Positions 7,284-14,544 of a stretch of DNA of 16,876 nt are shown here, piece by piece (position 1 is the stretch's first letter; each line of letters begins with the position of its first letter). Both the position numbers and the translations under genes were made by a program. The notes beneath the pieces were generated by a model. That model was not told the origin of the DNA. It was given only the letters and a program-made list of their open reading frames with translations, and made no database searches. This DNA is from an uncultured Lewinella sp. (GTDB taxonomy: Bacteria > Bacteroidota > Bacteroidia > Chitinophagales > Saprospiraceae): assembly GCA_938021455.1 (NCBI GenBank), contig CALIGP010000092.1, positions 1 to 16,876 of the forward strand, in the 5' to 3' direction.

Positions 7284-8447
7284 ATGACCATGTCCGCCCA
7301 TAAAGATGCCCGCTTCGCTACCCAATGTATTCACGGTGGCCTGAGCCCCGACCCGCTGACCGGTGCTGTCATGACGCCTATCTATCAGACCTCCACCTAC
7401 GCGCAGGAGGAGCCTGGCAAAAACAAAGGCTACGAGTATGCCCGCACGGCCAACCCTACCCGGGATGCGCTGCAGCGTAACCTGGCGGCCATCGAAAAAG
7501 GGAAGCACGGTATTTGTTTTAGCTCTGGCCTGGCGGCGATGGACAATGTTCTCCGGCTGCGTCAGCCCGGAGACGAAGTGCTCGCCTCCGATGATCTATA
7601 CGGTGGAAGCTACCGGTTGCTCACGGCCGTCTTCGGGCCCTTCGGCATCAAGAGTCGCTTCATTGATATGCGCGACCCCGCCAAGGTTGAAAAAGAAATC
7701 TCCGCAGAAACCAAGATGCTCTGGATCGAGACGCCCACCAACCCGATGCTCAACATCGTGGACATTGAGGCGCTGACCAAGATTGCTAAGGCCCAGAGCA
7801 TTCTGAGCGTCGTGGATAACACCTTCGCCAGCCCCTATCTCCAGCAGCCGCTAGCACTAGGAGCGGACCTCGTGCTTCACTCCGCCACCAAGTACCTCGG
7901 TGGCCACTCCGACATTGTGATGGGCGCCATCATCACCTCCGACGACGAGCTCGCCAAGCGGCTCTTTTACCTACAAAATGCCGCCGGAGCCATCCCTGGC
8001 CCGCAGGATTGCTTCCTCGTGCTCCGGGGCATCAAGACCCTTCACTTACGCGTACAGCGGGCTTGTGAAAACGCCCGACACATTGTTCGGGTGCTACAGA
8101 ATAATGACCTCGTTAACAATGTCTACTACCCAGGATTGGAAGATCACCCGCGCCACGAAGTGGCGAAGCGACAGATGCGCGACTTCGGCGGTATGATCTC
8201 CTTCGACCTCAAGGAGGACACGCTGGAAGCCGCCGCCCGGGTAATGAAAAACACGCATTATTTTACGCTGGCCGAGTCCCTGGGCGGCGTAGAGTCGCTC
8301 ATCGGCCATCCAGCCAGTATGACGCACGCCAGCGTTCCCCGCGAACAACGCCTGCGCGTTGGGCTGACGGATAGTTTGATCCGGCTTTCCGTTGGGGTGG
8401 AAGATGCGGAAGATTTGGTGGGGGATTTGGAGAAGGCTTTGGGGTAG
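7284..8447 (+). CDS. Cystathionine gamma-synthase / gamma-lyase family enzyme (Cys/Met metabolism, PLP)
   Basis: PLP-dependent trans-sulfuration enzyme of the Cys/Met metabolism family, 387 aa, the normal length, cytoplasmic. Family residues are in place: Y52-A-R54 for phosphate binding from the neighbouring subunit, S80-S-G-L-A-A, the E149-T-P-T-N-P segment, D178-N-T-F-A-S-P, and the Schiff-base lysine in H-S-A-T-K203-Y-L-G-G-H-S. Near the C-terminus E-S-L-G-G-V-E-S-L and the arginine of I-R-L-S-V-G-V-E are also conserved. Sequence alone does not separate cystathionine gamma-synthase (MetB; O-acyl-homoserine plus cysteine) from gamma-lyase (cystathionine to cysteine) or beta-lyase, so no symbol is given. 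The ATG at 7290 is an alternative start two codons in. It follows the palindromic element, and no other methionine gene is adjacent. Confidence 0.93.
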   Translation: MTMSAHKDARFATQCIHGGLSPDPLTGAVMTPIYQTSTYAQEEPGKNKGYEYARTANPTRDALQRNLAAIEKGKHGICFSSGLAAMDNVLRLRQPGDEVLASDDLYGGSYRLLTAVFGPFGIKSRFIDMRDPAKVEKEISAETKMLWIETPTNPMLNIVDIEALTKIAKAQSILSVVDNTFASPYLQQPLALGADLVLHSATKYLGGHSDIVMGAIITSDDELAKRLFYLQNAAGAIPGPQDCFLVLRGIKTLHLRVQRACENARHIVRVLQNNDLVNNVYYPGLEDHPRHEVAKRQMRDFGGMISFDLKEDTLEAAARVMKNTHYFTLAESLGGVESLIGHPASMTHASVPREQRLRVGLTDSLIRLSVGVEDAEDLVGDLEKALG

Positions 8448-8486
8448 ACTGTAGAAAATAATCGCCCGCTTAACACCAATTTTTTT

Positions 8487-8636
8487 TTACTTTTTCAGCT
8501 CGAATCTGCTGGAATTATTCATCATCCACGTAAGTAGCTTGCCTACCTCTTTAGATTGTTCCGTCAGGGTTTCGTGATGGTGATGAGTGATATACCCTCC
8601 TGATTGTAGTGCAAAGTCTAACCAGACTGAGGGTGT
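8487..8636 (-). pseudogene. C-terminal remnant of a four-helix-bundle (23S rRNA IVS-type) protein gene
   Basis: On the minus strand an open frame of 49 codons ends at the TAA at 8487-8489 and is bounded upstream by an in-frame TAA (8637-8639). Its peptide includes V-W-L-D-F-A-L-Q-S-G-G-Y-I-T, then E-Q-S-K-E-V-G-K-L-L and W-M-M-N-N-S-S-R-F. This pattern matches my memory of the last two helices of the Bacteroidota four-helix-bundle family linked to 23S rRNA intervening sequences. Those proteins are about 115-130 aa, so roughly the first 70 residues and the start codon are missing. The break lies where the CTACCGT heptad repeat begins, which suggests a rearrangement truncated the gene. The family call is made by eye only. 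Confidence 0.6.
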
Positions 8637-8660
8637 TTACAAACGCTTAATTTCACCGCT

Positions 8661-8705
8661 CTACCGTCTACCATTCTACCGACTACCGTCTACAACCCTA
8701 CCGTC
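8661..8705. repeat. CTACCGT-type degenerate heptad repeat
   Basis: About six units beginning CTAC occur at 8661, 8668, 8676, 8683, 8690 and 8698, so the spacing is 7-8 nt. Several units read CTACCGTC or CTACCGAC. The segment 8668-8683 matches the reverse complement of 16042-16057 at 15 of 16 positions, so the motif is dispersed rather than local. It lies between the end of the MscS-type gene and the four-helix-bundle remnant. Confidence 0.75.
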
Positions 8706-8717
8706 TTCTCCCTTTCC

Positions 8718-9827
8718 CTAATTCTCCTCTACCTCCGCGCTGATCATCGCCGTCTGATTCGGCGCTACCCGATTCTGTGGCAGACAGTGCCGATAGTTCT
8801 TCTGTATCCAGTGGATGAGATGTTCCCGGGTGCGGCAGCGAAGGTCAAAAGTGGTACCGGCATCTTTGGCGGAGACGAGGACACGGATGGTCATAGCCCG
8901 GTCGTTGTTGTCCGTTACCAGGACTGACTTGACCCGCTCATCCCAAATATCCTGAAGCGGGAGCCAGCGATCGACCTCTTCACGCAGGGCGTCAACGGGA
9001 AAAGTATAGTCTACGTACAGCAGGACGGTACCCGTGAGCTCAGAGTTCGTTCTGGTCCAGTTCTGGAAAGTTCCGTCGATGAAAAACTGTAGGGGGACAA
9101 TCTGCCGGCGTTGGTCCCATAGCCGCATGGTGACGTAGGTAAGCGTAATTTCTTCTACCCAGCCGTACTCTCCGTTAACAATCAGGGCGTCGTCCAGCCG
9201 GATCGGCTGGGTGAAAGCAATCTGGAAACCCGCCAGCAGGTTAGCAATTGACTTTTGGGCGGCGAGGCCAATGATGATGCCACCAACGCCCGCGGAGGTG
9301 ATCAAGCCTTTGCCCAGGGTTCGCATACTGTCAAACTGCATCAGAATCATCGCCAGGATGACAATGAAGATGGCGATGGCGGCGATCCGTTGGATGTATT
9401 GAAGCTGCGTTAGAATTTTTCGTTCGCGTAGGTTGTTCCGGTCATCCGCATTATACCGGTAGCGGATGGTATCGGAGACAACATTGGTGAGCTTGACCAG
9501 AAAGACCCCCGCAAAGATGTACAGGAGGGCACGAGTGATCTGGGTCGCTGGCTTCAGGTATAAAGGCGCTTCCGGGTCATCCGCAGCGGGCAAGAAGTTG
9601 ATCCAAAAAGAAAGGGTAAGAAAAAAAGCGAGCCACCAAAAGGCTCCCGTTCGGGTGCGGCGGGTAAAAGCTTTAAGTGTAAAACTATCTACTCGATTCG
9701 CCGTCGCGGTAAGCAACCTATAGAGCACGACTACAACCACCGTAGCGATGAGCAAAGACAGCCCCAAAAAAATGGCCATCCGGGCGTAAACCGGCGTAGA
9801 TTCGATCAGACTCAAAAAATCGTTCAT
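8718..9827 (-). CDS. MscS-family small-conductance mechanosensitive channel
   Basis: Inner-membrane channel that opens under membrane tension to release solutes during osmotic downshock; 369 aa. Predicted transmembrane segments lie at about 17-38, 62-80, 97-117 and 147-165. They are followed by the pore helix region 174-204 with the glycine/alanine pattern S-A-G-V-G-G-I-I-I-G-L-A-A-Q-K-S-I-A-N. The beta domain then begins with the hallmark Q-P-I-R-L-D-D-A-L-I-V-N-G-E-Y-G-W-V-E-E. The C-terminal alpha/beta domain is present and ends in an acidic tail. The N-terminal extra helices make it a longer MscS type rather than the three-helix E. coli MscS. It follows the CNNM-type gene in the same direction after 117 nt and may have its own promoter. 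Downstream it converges on the cystathionine enzyme gene. Confidence 0.93.
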   Translation of the reverse strand: MNDFLSLIESTPVYARMAIFLGLSLLIATVVVVVLYRLLTATANRVDSFTLKAFTRRTRTGAFWWLAFFLTLSFWINFLPAADDPEAPLYLKPATQITRALLYIFAGVFLVKLTNVVSDTIRYRYNADDRNNLRERKILTQLQYIQRIAAIAIFIVILAMILMQFDSMRTLGKGLITSAGVGGIIIGLAAQKSIANLLAGFQIAFTQPIRLDDALIVNGEYGWVEEITLTYVTMRLWDQRRQIVPLQFFIDGTFQNWTRTNSELTGTVLLYVDYTFPVDALREEVDRWLPLQDIWDERVKSVLVTDNNDRAMTIRVLVSAKDAGTTFDLRCRTREHLIHWIQKNYRHCLPQNRVAPNQTAMISAEVEEN

Positions 9828-9944
9828 ATCGTATGGGTTGAAGCTTCACTTCGATAACATCGGCTTGGAAGCGGTGTTCAGTACGGCCAGCCTCCCATCG
9901 CTCTCACAAGCAATTATTGCACCCGCGTACTGCGCCCCTGCCTT

Positions 9945-11213
9945 TTACTCCGACTCCTCGGGGTCTTCCTTTTTCAGATGGATGACCTCGATTCGCGTAT
10001 TAGAAACCTCCACCATCCGGAGGCGAAAACCCTTCAATTCGAGGCTTTCATCCTGTTCCGGCACTCGTTCGGCCTCGGTAACTACGAAGCCAGACAAGGT
10101 GTGATACTCCCCTTCGGGTAGGTCCAGATCGTACTTTTCGTTGAGGTAGTCAATTTCAAGTCGACCGCTGAAGGTGAAGCTATCGTCTTCCAGCACCTCT
10201 TCGACGTACTCATCCTTGTCATACTCATCTTCGATTTCTCCGAAAATCTCTTCCAGCAGATCCTCCATTGTCACTACGCCGGCGATACCTCCAAACTCAT
10301 CCACCACACAGGCGATGCTGAGTTGCTCCTTCACGGAACGATCCAGTAAGTCCGTCACCCGCGCCACTTCGGGGATGAAGGTTAACTCCAGTACGACATC
10401 CTTGATGTCCGTTGGAAGGTCGAGCAATTGCTGATGATGGACGTAGCCCAGCACCTCGTCCATGTCCCCGTCTACAACGAGTAAACGACTCAGACGGGTT
10501 TCCAGAAAGCGGGCCTCCAACTCATCAATCGTAGCGTTTACGTCTACGCTTTCAATTTCCGTACGGGGCACCATACAGTCCCTTACTTTCACTTCTCCCA
10601 GGTTCAGGGCGTTACCAAAAAGCTTGGTATCAATTCCACTCACGTCTTCGTCAGAATAAGACTGGCTCTCATTAACAAAGTTTTCGAGATCAAGGCGGGT
10701 GAGTACAGTATCGAGTTCTTCACTAGGCCGTTTAAAGAAAAAACGTAGTAAAAAATCGCTGGTGCCCGTCATAATTCGGCTAGGCAGGTACAGAAGCCAC
10801 TGCAGACCACGGATTGGAACGGCCATAAAGTAAAGTGCATCATCTGCGTAGAGCCGGAATAAAGTCTTCGGTAAATACTCTCCAAACACCAGAACAATCG
10901 GTAAGATGAGGAAAGAATTGATGAGCAAAACCCAAAGGCTATCCTCATCGATGCCCAGCTGTGGGGCCACAAAAAATTTGAGTGGTGCGGTGATCAAGGC
11001 GGTGAACACCACCAAAGCAATGTTATTTCCTACCAGCATGGTGCTAAGAAAATCGGCAGGTTTATCAAACCAGCCCGCCAGGATTTTACTCCGCCGGGTT
11101 CCTCGTTTCTTCTTCAGTTCCACCCGTAGTTTACTGGCGGAGACATAAGCAATTTCCGAACCGCTGAAAAGAGCGGACAAAAACAAAAAGAAGATGATGG
11201 CAACGGTTAGCAC
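9945..11213 (-). CDS. CNNM/CorC-type transporter protein (DUF21, two CBS domains, CorC_HlyC)
   Basis: Inner-membrane protein of the HlyC/CorC (CNNM) family, 422 aa, linked in characterised members to Mg2+/divalent cation transport. The DUF21 membrane domain has helices at about 2-16, 56-80, 92-112 and 122-145, with the markers S-G-S-E-I-A (17-22), G-N-N-I-A (62-66) and G-E-Y-L-P-K-T (111-117). The CBS pair spans about 210-330 (M-V-P-R-T-E-I and V-V-D-E-F-G-G-I-A-G-V-V-T), and a CorC_HlyC domain spans about 345-415. The start codon is GTG; the TAA of lptC is in frame 9 nt upstream, so no earlier start is available. Tight coupling to lptC suggests one operon. GldE of gliding Bacteroidota belongs to this family, but the usual gldD/ssb neighbours are absent. 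Confidence 0.93.
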   Translation of the reverse strand: MLTVAIIFFLFLSALFSGSEIAYVSASKLRVELKKKRGTRRSKILAGWFDKPADFLSTMLVGNNIALVVFTALITAPLKFFVAPQLGIDEDSLWVLLINSFLILPIVLVFGEYLPKTLFRLYADDALYFMAVPIRGLQWLLYLPSRIMTGTSDFLLRFFFKRPSEELDTVLTRLDLENFVNESQSYSDEDVSGIDTKLFGNALNLGEVKVRDCMVPRTEIESVDVNATIDELEARFLETRLSRLLVVDGDMDEVLGYVHHQQLLDLPTDIKDVVLELTFIPEVARVTDLLDRSVKEQLSIACVVDEFGGIAGVVTMEDLLEEIFGEIEDEYDKDEYVEEVLEDDSFTFSGRLEIDYLNEKYDLDLPEGEYHTLSGFVVTEAERVPEQDESLELKGFRLRMVEVSNTRIEVIHLKKEDPEESE

Positions 11214-11222
11214 GTAGTAAAG

Positions 11223-11813
11223 TTACTGTTCCGGTCGGTTAAGTGGTACACGGCCGTCGACCTGCAGCACTTTCGCGTTGCTAAAACTCTGGTCCGCCTC
11301 CAGGCCGTAGCCCGTAATGACGTAGTCTGGCTGCGTCAACACCACAAATTTATTCGTATAAATCCGCTCCGTTTTTTCTTCCCAATTCAGCTCCTCCGTT
11401 TCGAGTCTTTGCAAATCAACGGACTGCCAGATGACGCTGTCCCGAACCGTAATTTCGTTGTTCCGGCGGCGGTAGACCCCCCAATTAGCGATTAGGGTAC
11501 TACTCGTGTCCTGAAGTTCATCCAGAAAGGTAACGTGCAGCCCATCGGGAAACTCCTGCCGTTGATCAGCTACCTCCAGATAATTGAGCATCCGGGGTGC
11601 CGTAACGATGACGCGAATTTTGGCGGAGTCACTGTACAGAATCTCTACGCCTTCGGCCACTTCCACTTTATCGTTGAGTTGCTCGCGCAGCTTAGCTACC
11701 TCCGCCGGATCATTGATGCAGGAGGACAACAGCAGGGCAAGGAAGCCAAATAATGGCAGCAATAAAAAGGAATGAATAGGGTGACCTGAGGGTTCGGTCA
11801 TTTGACTAGGCAT
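11223..11813 (-). CDS. lptC: LPS export protein LptC, lipoprotein form
   Basis: Predicted LptC, which relays lipopolysaccharide from the LptBFG transporter to periplasmic LptA; about 196 aa from the ATG at 11813. An N-terminal hydrophobic run ends in a lipobox-like L-L-S-S-C (Cys32), so here it is probably a lipoprotein rather than a transmembrane protein. The body shows LptC features: V-E-I-L-Y-S-D-S-A-K-I-R, E-F-P-D-G-L-H-V-T-F, then T-E-E-L-N-W-E-E-K-T-E-R-I-Y-T and I-T-G-Y-G-L-E-A-D. A longer reading to 11951 would translate through the perfect palindromes upstream, so it is rejected; 11801 is an alternative ATG. The CNNM-type gene follows after 9 nt. I recall LptC next to a CNNM protein and a PpiD-type foldase in other Bacteroidota. 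Confidence 0.87.
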   Translation of the reverse strand: MPSQMTEPSGHPIHSFLLLPLFGFLALLLSSCINDPAEVAKLREQLNDKVEVAEGVEILYSDSAKIRVIVTAPRMLNYLEVADQRQEFPDGLHVTFLDELQDTSSTLIANWGVYRRRNNEITVRDSVIWQSVDLQRLETEELNWEEKTERIYTNKFVVLTQPDYVITGYGLEADQSFSNAKVLQVDGRVPLNRPEQ

Positions 11814-11846
11814 TGAGAGCAGGACTTCCTGCGTAAGGAGGATAAC

Positions 11847-11949
11847 GATTCCGGAGGAATCGTGGCCTGACGGCTGATTGAGTTGTAGCTTCAGGGCATG
11901 CTCTGAAGCTACAATCATTATCTTATGCAGCCGTGACTCCTCCGGAATC
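11847..11949. repeat. Triple-nested perfect palindrome upstream of lptC
   Basis: Three pairs of perfect arms are nested around one centre. The outer pair is GATTCCGGAGGA (11847-11858) with TCCTCCGGAATC (11938-11949). The middle pair is ACGGCTG (11870-11876) with CAGCCGT (11928-11934). The inner pair is TTGTAGCTTCAG (11883-11894) with CTGAAGCTACAA (11903-11914). The loop GGCATGCT itself contains the palindrome GCATGC. An alternative local hairpin, CGATTCC/GGAATCG, exists at 11846-11862. The unit lies between a small membrane-protein gene and lptC, and in RNA it would be a long stem-loop in the lptC leader. Confidence 0.85.
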
Positions 11950-11978
11950 ACTAACGGAAGCGCCTCGCATTAAGAGCA

Positions 11979-12158
11979 CTAAGCCCGCAGACCACTGACG
12001 AAAGTCGTCAGCAGGTCACTGTAAAGCTGGGGTTCTTCGGGTACACCGTTGTTGTTGTACTTGTAGATGTACACGACCAGAAAAACGAAAAGGAGGAAGG
12101 CGATGAAGGCACCGAGGACGGCATAACCTTTGATGCCAGCTGATTTGATTTCAGACAT
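11979..12158 (-). CDS. Small single-pass membrane protein of 59 aa, unknown function
   Basis: Short ORF of 59 codons plus a TAG stop, read on the minus strand from the ATG at 12158. The product begins M-S-E-I-K-S-A-G, has one strongly hydrophobic helix at about residues 12-32 (G-Y-A-V-L-G-A-F-I-A-F-L-L-F-V-F), then Y-K-Y-N-N-N and a mildly acidic tail ending S-G-L-R-A. Real-gene support comes from the clean membrane helix, flanking charges and a good -7 promoter box at 12184-12191. I do not recognise the family. Codirectional genes on either side are a periplasmic foldase (upstream, closed off by a terminator) and lptC (downstream, past the palindrome). An envelope role is plausible but is only inference. 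Confidence 0.7.
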   Translation of the reverse strand: MSEIKSAGIKGYAVLGAFIAFLLFVFLVVYIYKYNNNGVPEEPQLYSDLLTTFVSGLRA

Positions 12159-12183
12159 AATTGGGCAAATTTCTTTTGCGGAG

Positions 12184-12191
12184 CAAAGGTA
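12184..12191 (-). promoter_or_regulatory. Candidate -7 promoter box for the 59-aa membrane protein gene
   Basis: TACCTTTG on the minus strand matches the Bacteroidota -7 consensus TAnnTTTG exactly. It lies 25 nt upstream of the ATG at 12158 and downstream of the ppiD terminator, so the small gene and perhaps lptC would be transcribed independently of ppiD. No convincing -33 TTTG was found at the expected spacing. Confidence 0.45.
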
Positions 12192-12268
12192 AGGCGTGGT
12201 AGGTTAACGCGGATGGTGGACGGCTCAGATTTTAGTCAAAGTTATGGATTCAGCCTTGAGGCTTAGAC

Positions 12269-12329
12269 AAAAAAAGCGACCAACGATCAACATTCCGTTT
12301 TACCCGGATTATTGATCGTTGATCGCTTT
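12269..12329 (-). terminator. Strong rho-independent terminator of the ppiD gene
   Basis: Two 18-nt arms (12273-12290 and 12312-12329) match at 17 of 18 positions around a 21-nt loop. On the minus strand the stem runs straight into seven consecutive T residues (complement of 12269-12275). It lies about 70 nt after the ppiD stop codon. The opposite strand has only CTTTAAGTTTTA after the stem, so it is oriented for leftward transcripts. A separate perfect 7-bp inverted repeat (GTATCTC/GAGATAC, 12364-12378) lies between the stop codon and the terminator. Confidence 0.88.
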
Positions 12330-12399
12330 AAGTTTTATCAGAACAGCCGGACGAAAAATCGCTGTATCTCAGAGATACTGTCCGTATTCTTCTTAATGC

Positions 12400-14544
12400 T
12401 TACTGGCGGCAGTCTACCTCAGCGCGGTCATCTTCAATCTCCGCGCCTACCCGAAGTGCGGGCAGCAGGCTGTTAGCAGCCTGAAGGCGAATCGTAGTAT
12501 TGATCTGCTGGCGGGCACCGGGCAGGTTACCACTCGTAGAGCTGGTAGGCTCGGTGATACCCTGAATGACGTAAACGCCCGTGTTACCAACAACGGGCTT
12601 ACTTACCGCACCAGTAGCTACTGCAGCAGCTGCTGCAATAACCTTTGGCTCGTTGCCAATGCCTGCGGAGAGGCTGGACAGCGTTGGGTTGCTCGTAACG
12701 GTATCAACCTTCACATCGTACTGGCTGGCAAGTTCAGAAAGGCTCTTGCCTCCGATCATGCCCGCAATCTTGTCGCCTTTCTTAAGGTCCCGAACGAGGG
12801 GCTCGAGGTTAGTCTTAACGGCAGAAACGGTGGCTACACCTGCTGGAAGCACATCGTCCAGGCCAACAAGAACGTAGTTGTTTTCGTAGAAGAGTTGTGG
12901 GTCCGTGAAGGTGTAAACGATACCGCTTACGTCTCCTTTGTCAGCGCTGAAAGCCCAGCACATCATGTCCTTTACCTCTTGGCCGCTTCCCAGACCGGGA
13001 AGGTTGTAAGCGCTAAGGGGCATTGGGGTCGTTTGGGAAACTTCCATACCAGCAGCTTCAGCTGCGGCCTTCAGCTCAGTGAGGTTACCCTTACCGTTCA
13101 GGAACACCTGTGCTTCAGCCAGTACGGCATCCTCCGTATCGCTGGAAGGAATGATGGGCTCTACGATGTAGGCCACTTTAGCACGGGGGGAAGTAGTGCG
13201 GCTACGGCCCAGAATTTCCACGAGGTGAACACCGTAGCTGGTGCGAATCTTGTAGAGCTGGCCAACGCTTCCGGTGCGGAAGAGAACGTTATCAAAAGGA
13301 CGGACAAACTGACCGGGGGTTACTTTTTCGTACTTGCCACCGTTGGAGGCAGAGCCGGGGTCCTGGCTGAAAGTTTCGGCTAGAGAAGCAAATTTGCCCC
13401 GGCTGCGCTGTACAACGTTCATCAGGCTGTCAACGAGGCGATTGGCCTCCTTGAACTGATCTGGAGTAGTCGCATTACGGAGGATGTGACGAGTGCTGGC
13501 ACTGTCAGCGATCACTTTCCGATCGATGAGCTTCGCCAGTTTCATGGCGTTGCCCTCCACGTAGGGGCCGTAGACGGAGCCGATGGCTACGTCGTTCAAG
13601 ATGGCATTCGCGATTACCGGGCTGAGGTTATCAGCCGTTAGGTAGTTCGGCGCATAAGAGCCCCGGTTGGCGAGTGCGAAGAGGCTGTCTCCACTTTCGG
13701 TGGTTTCTTTGTTCCAGTCTGCGGTCACTTCTCCGAGCAAGGTCCGGATCTTAGCGGAATCCGCTGCAGTAGCGGCGACTTTGAAGGTAGTGTAAGACAG
13801 TTGGCGGCTTTCGACGCGGTTAACGAAAACGCTGCGGTTCTCATCGATGTAAGCCTGCATGTCGGCATCGCTTACTTCTACGCCACTGTTCTCTACTTCG
13901 TCAAAAGGAATCTTCACCACGGCCACCTGACGGCTGGCAATCTGGTTGTTCGCAAACTCCTGTGCCTGCCAGCTAGGAGCGTACATGGCCTTAGAAACGA
14001 GCGAGCCCATCTTTTCCTGAAGGCGGGTAGCAACGATCTCACGACGCTGGTACTTCCAGATGGTTTCGATGTTGGGGTTCAGTTCACCGTTGGTAACGGC
14101 ATCCTTAAGCGTACCGTTATCAATGTGGCCCTGAATCTGGCTCAACAGCGTACGATTCAGCTGGCCGGTGTTGGGGTCCGTCAGGTTACGGGTAACGATG
14201 GGGCTGGGCTGTGGGCCGAACTCCAGGTCATTCAGTTCGATGTCAGAGACCGTCAGACCGAGGTTTTCGGCTTCTTCCTTCACCAGGCCTTCGTTGACGT
14301 AGAACTGCCACAATTGGTCGCGGTTCTGGTAAGCATCGCCGCCGGAGAACGCACCGCTGAGGGTACGCTCGAAGTCAGCGCGGTCAATTTCCTGATGACC
14401 TACGCGGCCCATGGCCTGCTCAACGGGGCCGAGGGGGCCGTTGGCTCCACTGGACATCTCCTGAAAGACGAACAGACAGATAGCGCCACCAATGACGAAG
14501 AGGATGAGGGCTGTATTATCTCGAATTTTTCCAATCAGTGCCAT
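12400..14544 (-). CDS. ppiD: Periplasmic peptidyl-prolyl isomerase / foldase, PpiD-SurA type
   Basis: Membrane-anchored periplasmic chaperone, 714 aa, helping outer-membrane and exported proteins fold. It begins M-A-L-I-G-K-I-R-D-N with one transmembrane helix at about residues 12-28, as in PpiD. A SurA/PpiD N-terminal chaperone region follows (about 40-200). A parvulin-type PPIC rotamase domain lies at about 350-446, with R-H-I-L (His353), D-P-G-S-A-S-N-G-G near 395-403 and Y-G-V-H-L-V-E-I (His440). The last 270 residues resemble the C-terminal half of large Bacteroidota PpiD-like proteins. The start at 14544 is preferred over 14634: the extra 30 residues lack any signal and would fuse onto the conserved membrane anchor. 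A leader hairpin and a terminator-like element lie upstream. Confidence 0.9.
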   Translation of the reverse strand: MALIGKIRDNTALILFVIGGAICLFVFQEMSSGANGPLGPVEQAMGRVGHQEIDRADFERTLSGAFSGGDAYQNRDQLWQFYVNEGLVKEEAENLGLTVSDIELNDLEFGPQPSPIVTRNLTDPNTGQLNRTLLSQIQGHIDNGTLKDAVTNGELNPNIETIWKYQRREIVATRLQEKMGSLVSKAMYAPSWQAQEFANNQIASRQVAVVKIPFDEVENSGVEVSDADMQAYIDENRSVFVNRVESRQLSYTTFKVAATAADSAKIRTLLGEVTADWNKETTESGDSLFALANRGSYAPNYLTADNLSPVIANAILNDVAIGSVYGPYVEGNAMKLAKLIDRKVIADSASTRHILRNATTPDQFKEANRLVDSLMNVVQRSRGKFASLAETFSQDPGSASNGGKYEKVTPGQFVRPFDNVLFRTGSVGQLYKIRTSYGVHLVEILGRSRTTSPRAKVAYIVEPIIPSSDTEDAVLAEAQVFLNGKGNLTELKAAAEAAGMEVSQTTPMPLSAYNLPGLGSGQEVKDMMCWAFSADKGDVSGIVYTFTDPQLFYENNYVLVGLDDVLPAGVATVSAVKTNLEPLVRDLKKGDKIAGMIGGKSLSELASQYDVKVDTVTSNPTLSSLSAGIGNEPKVIAAAAAVATGAVSKPVVGNTGVYVIQGITEPTSSTSGNLPGARQQINTTIRLQAANSLLPALRVGAEIEDDRAEVDCRQ

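Noticed and set aside
9945..11213. Naming the CNNM-type gene gldE
   Set aside because: GldE belongs to the same family, but the neighbours here are lptC and mscS rather than gldD/ssb, so the gliding role is not supported.
11814..11951. Longer LptC start at 11951
   Set aside because: The added residues translate perfect inverted repeats, and the lipoprotein signal begins only after 11813.
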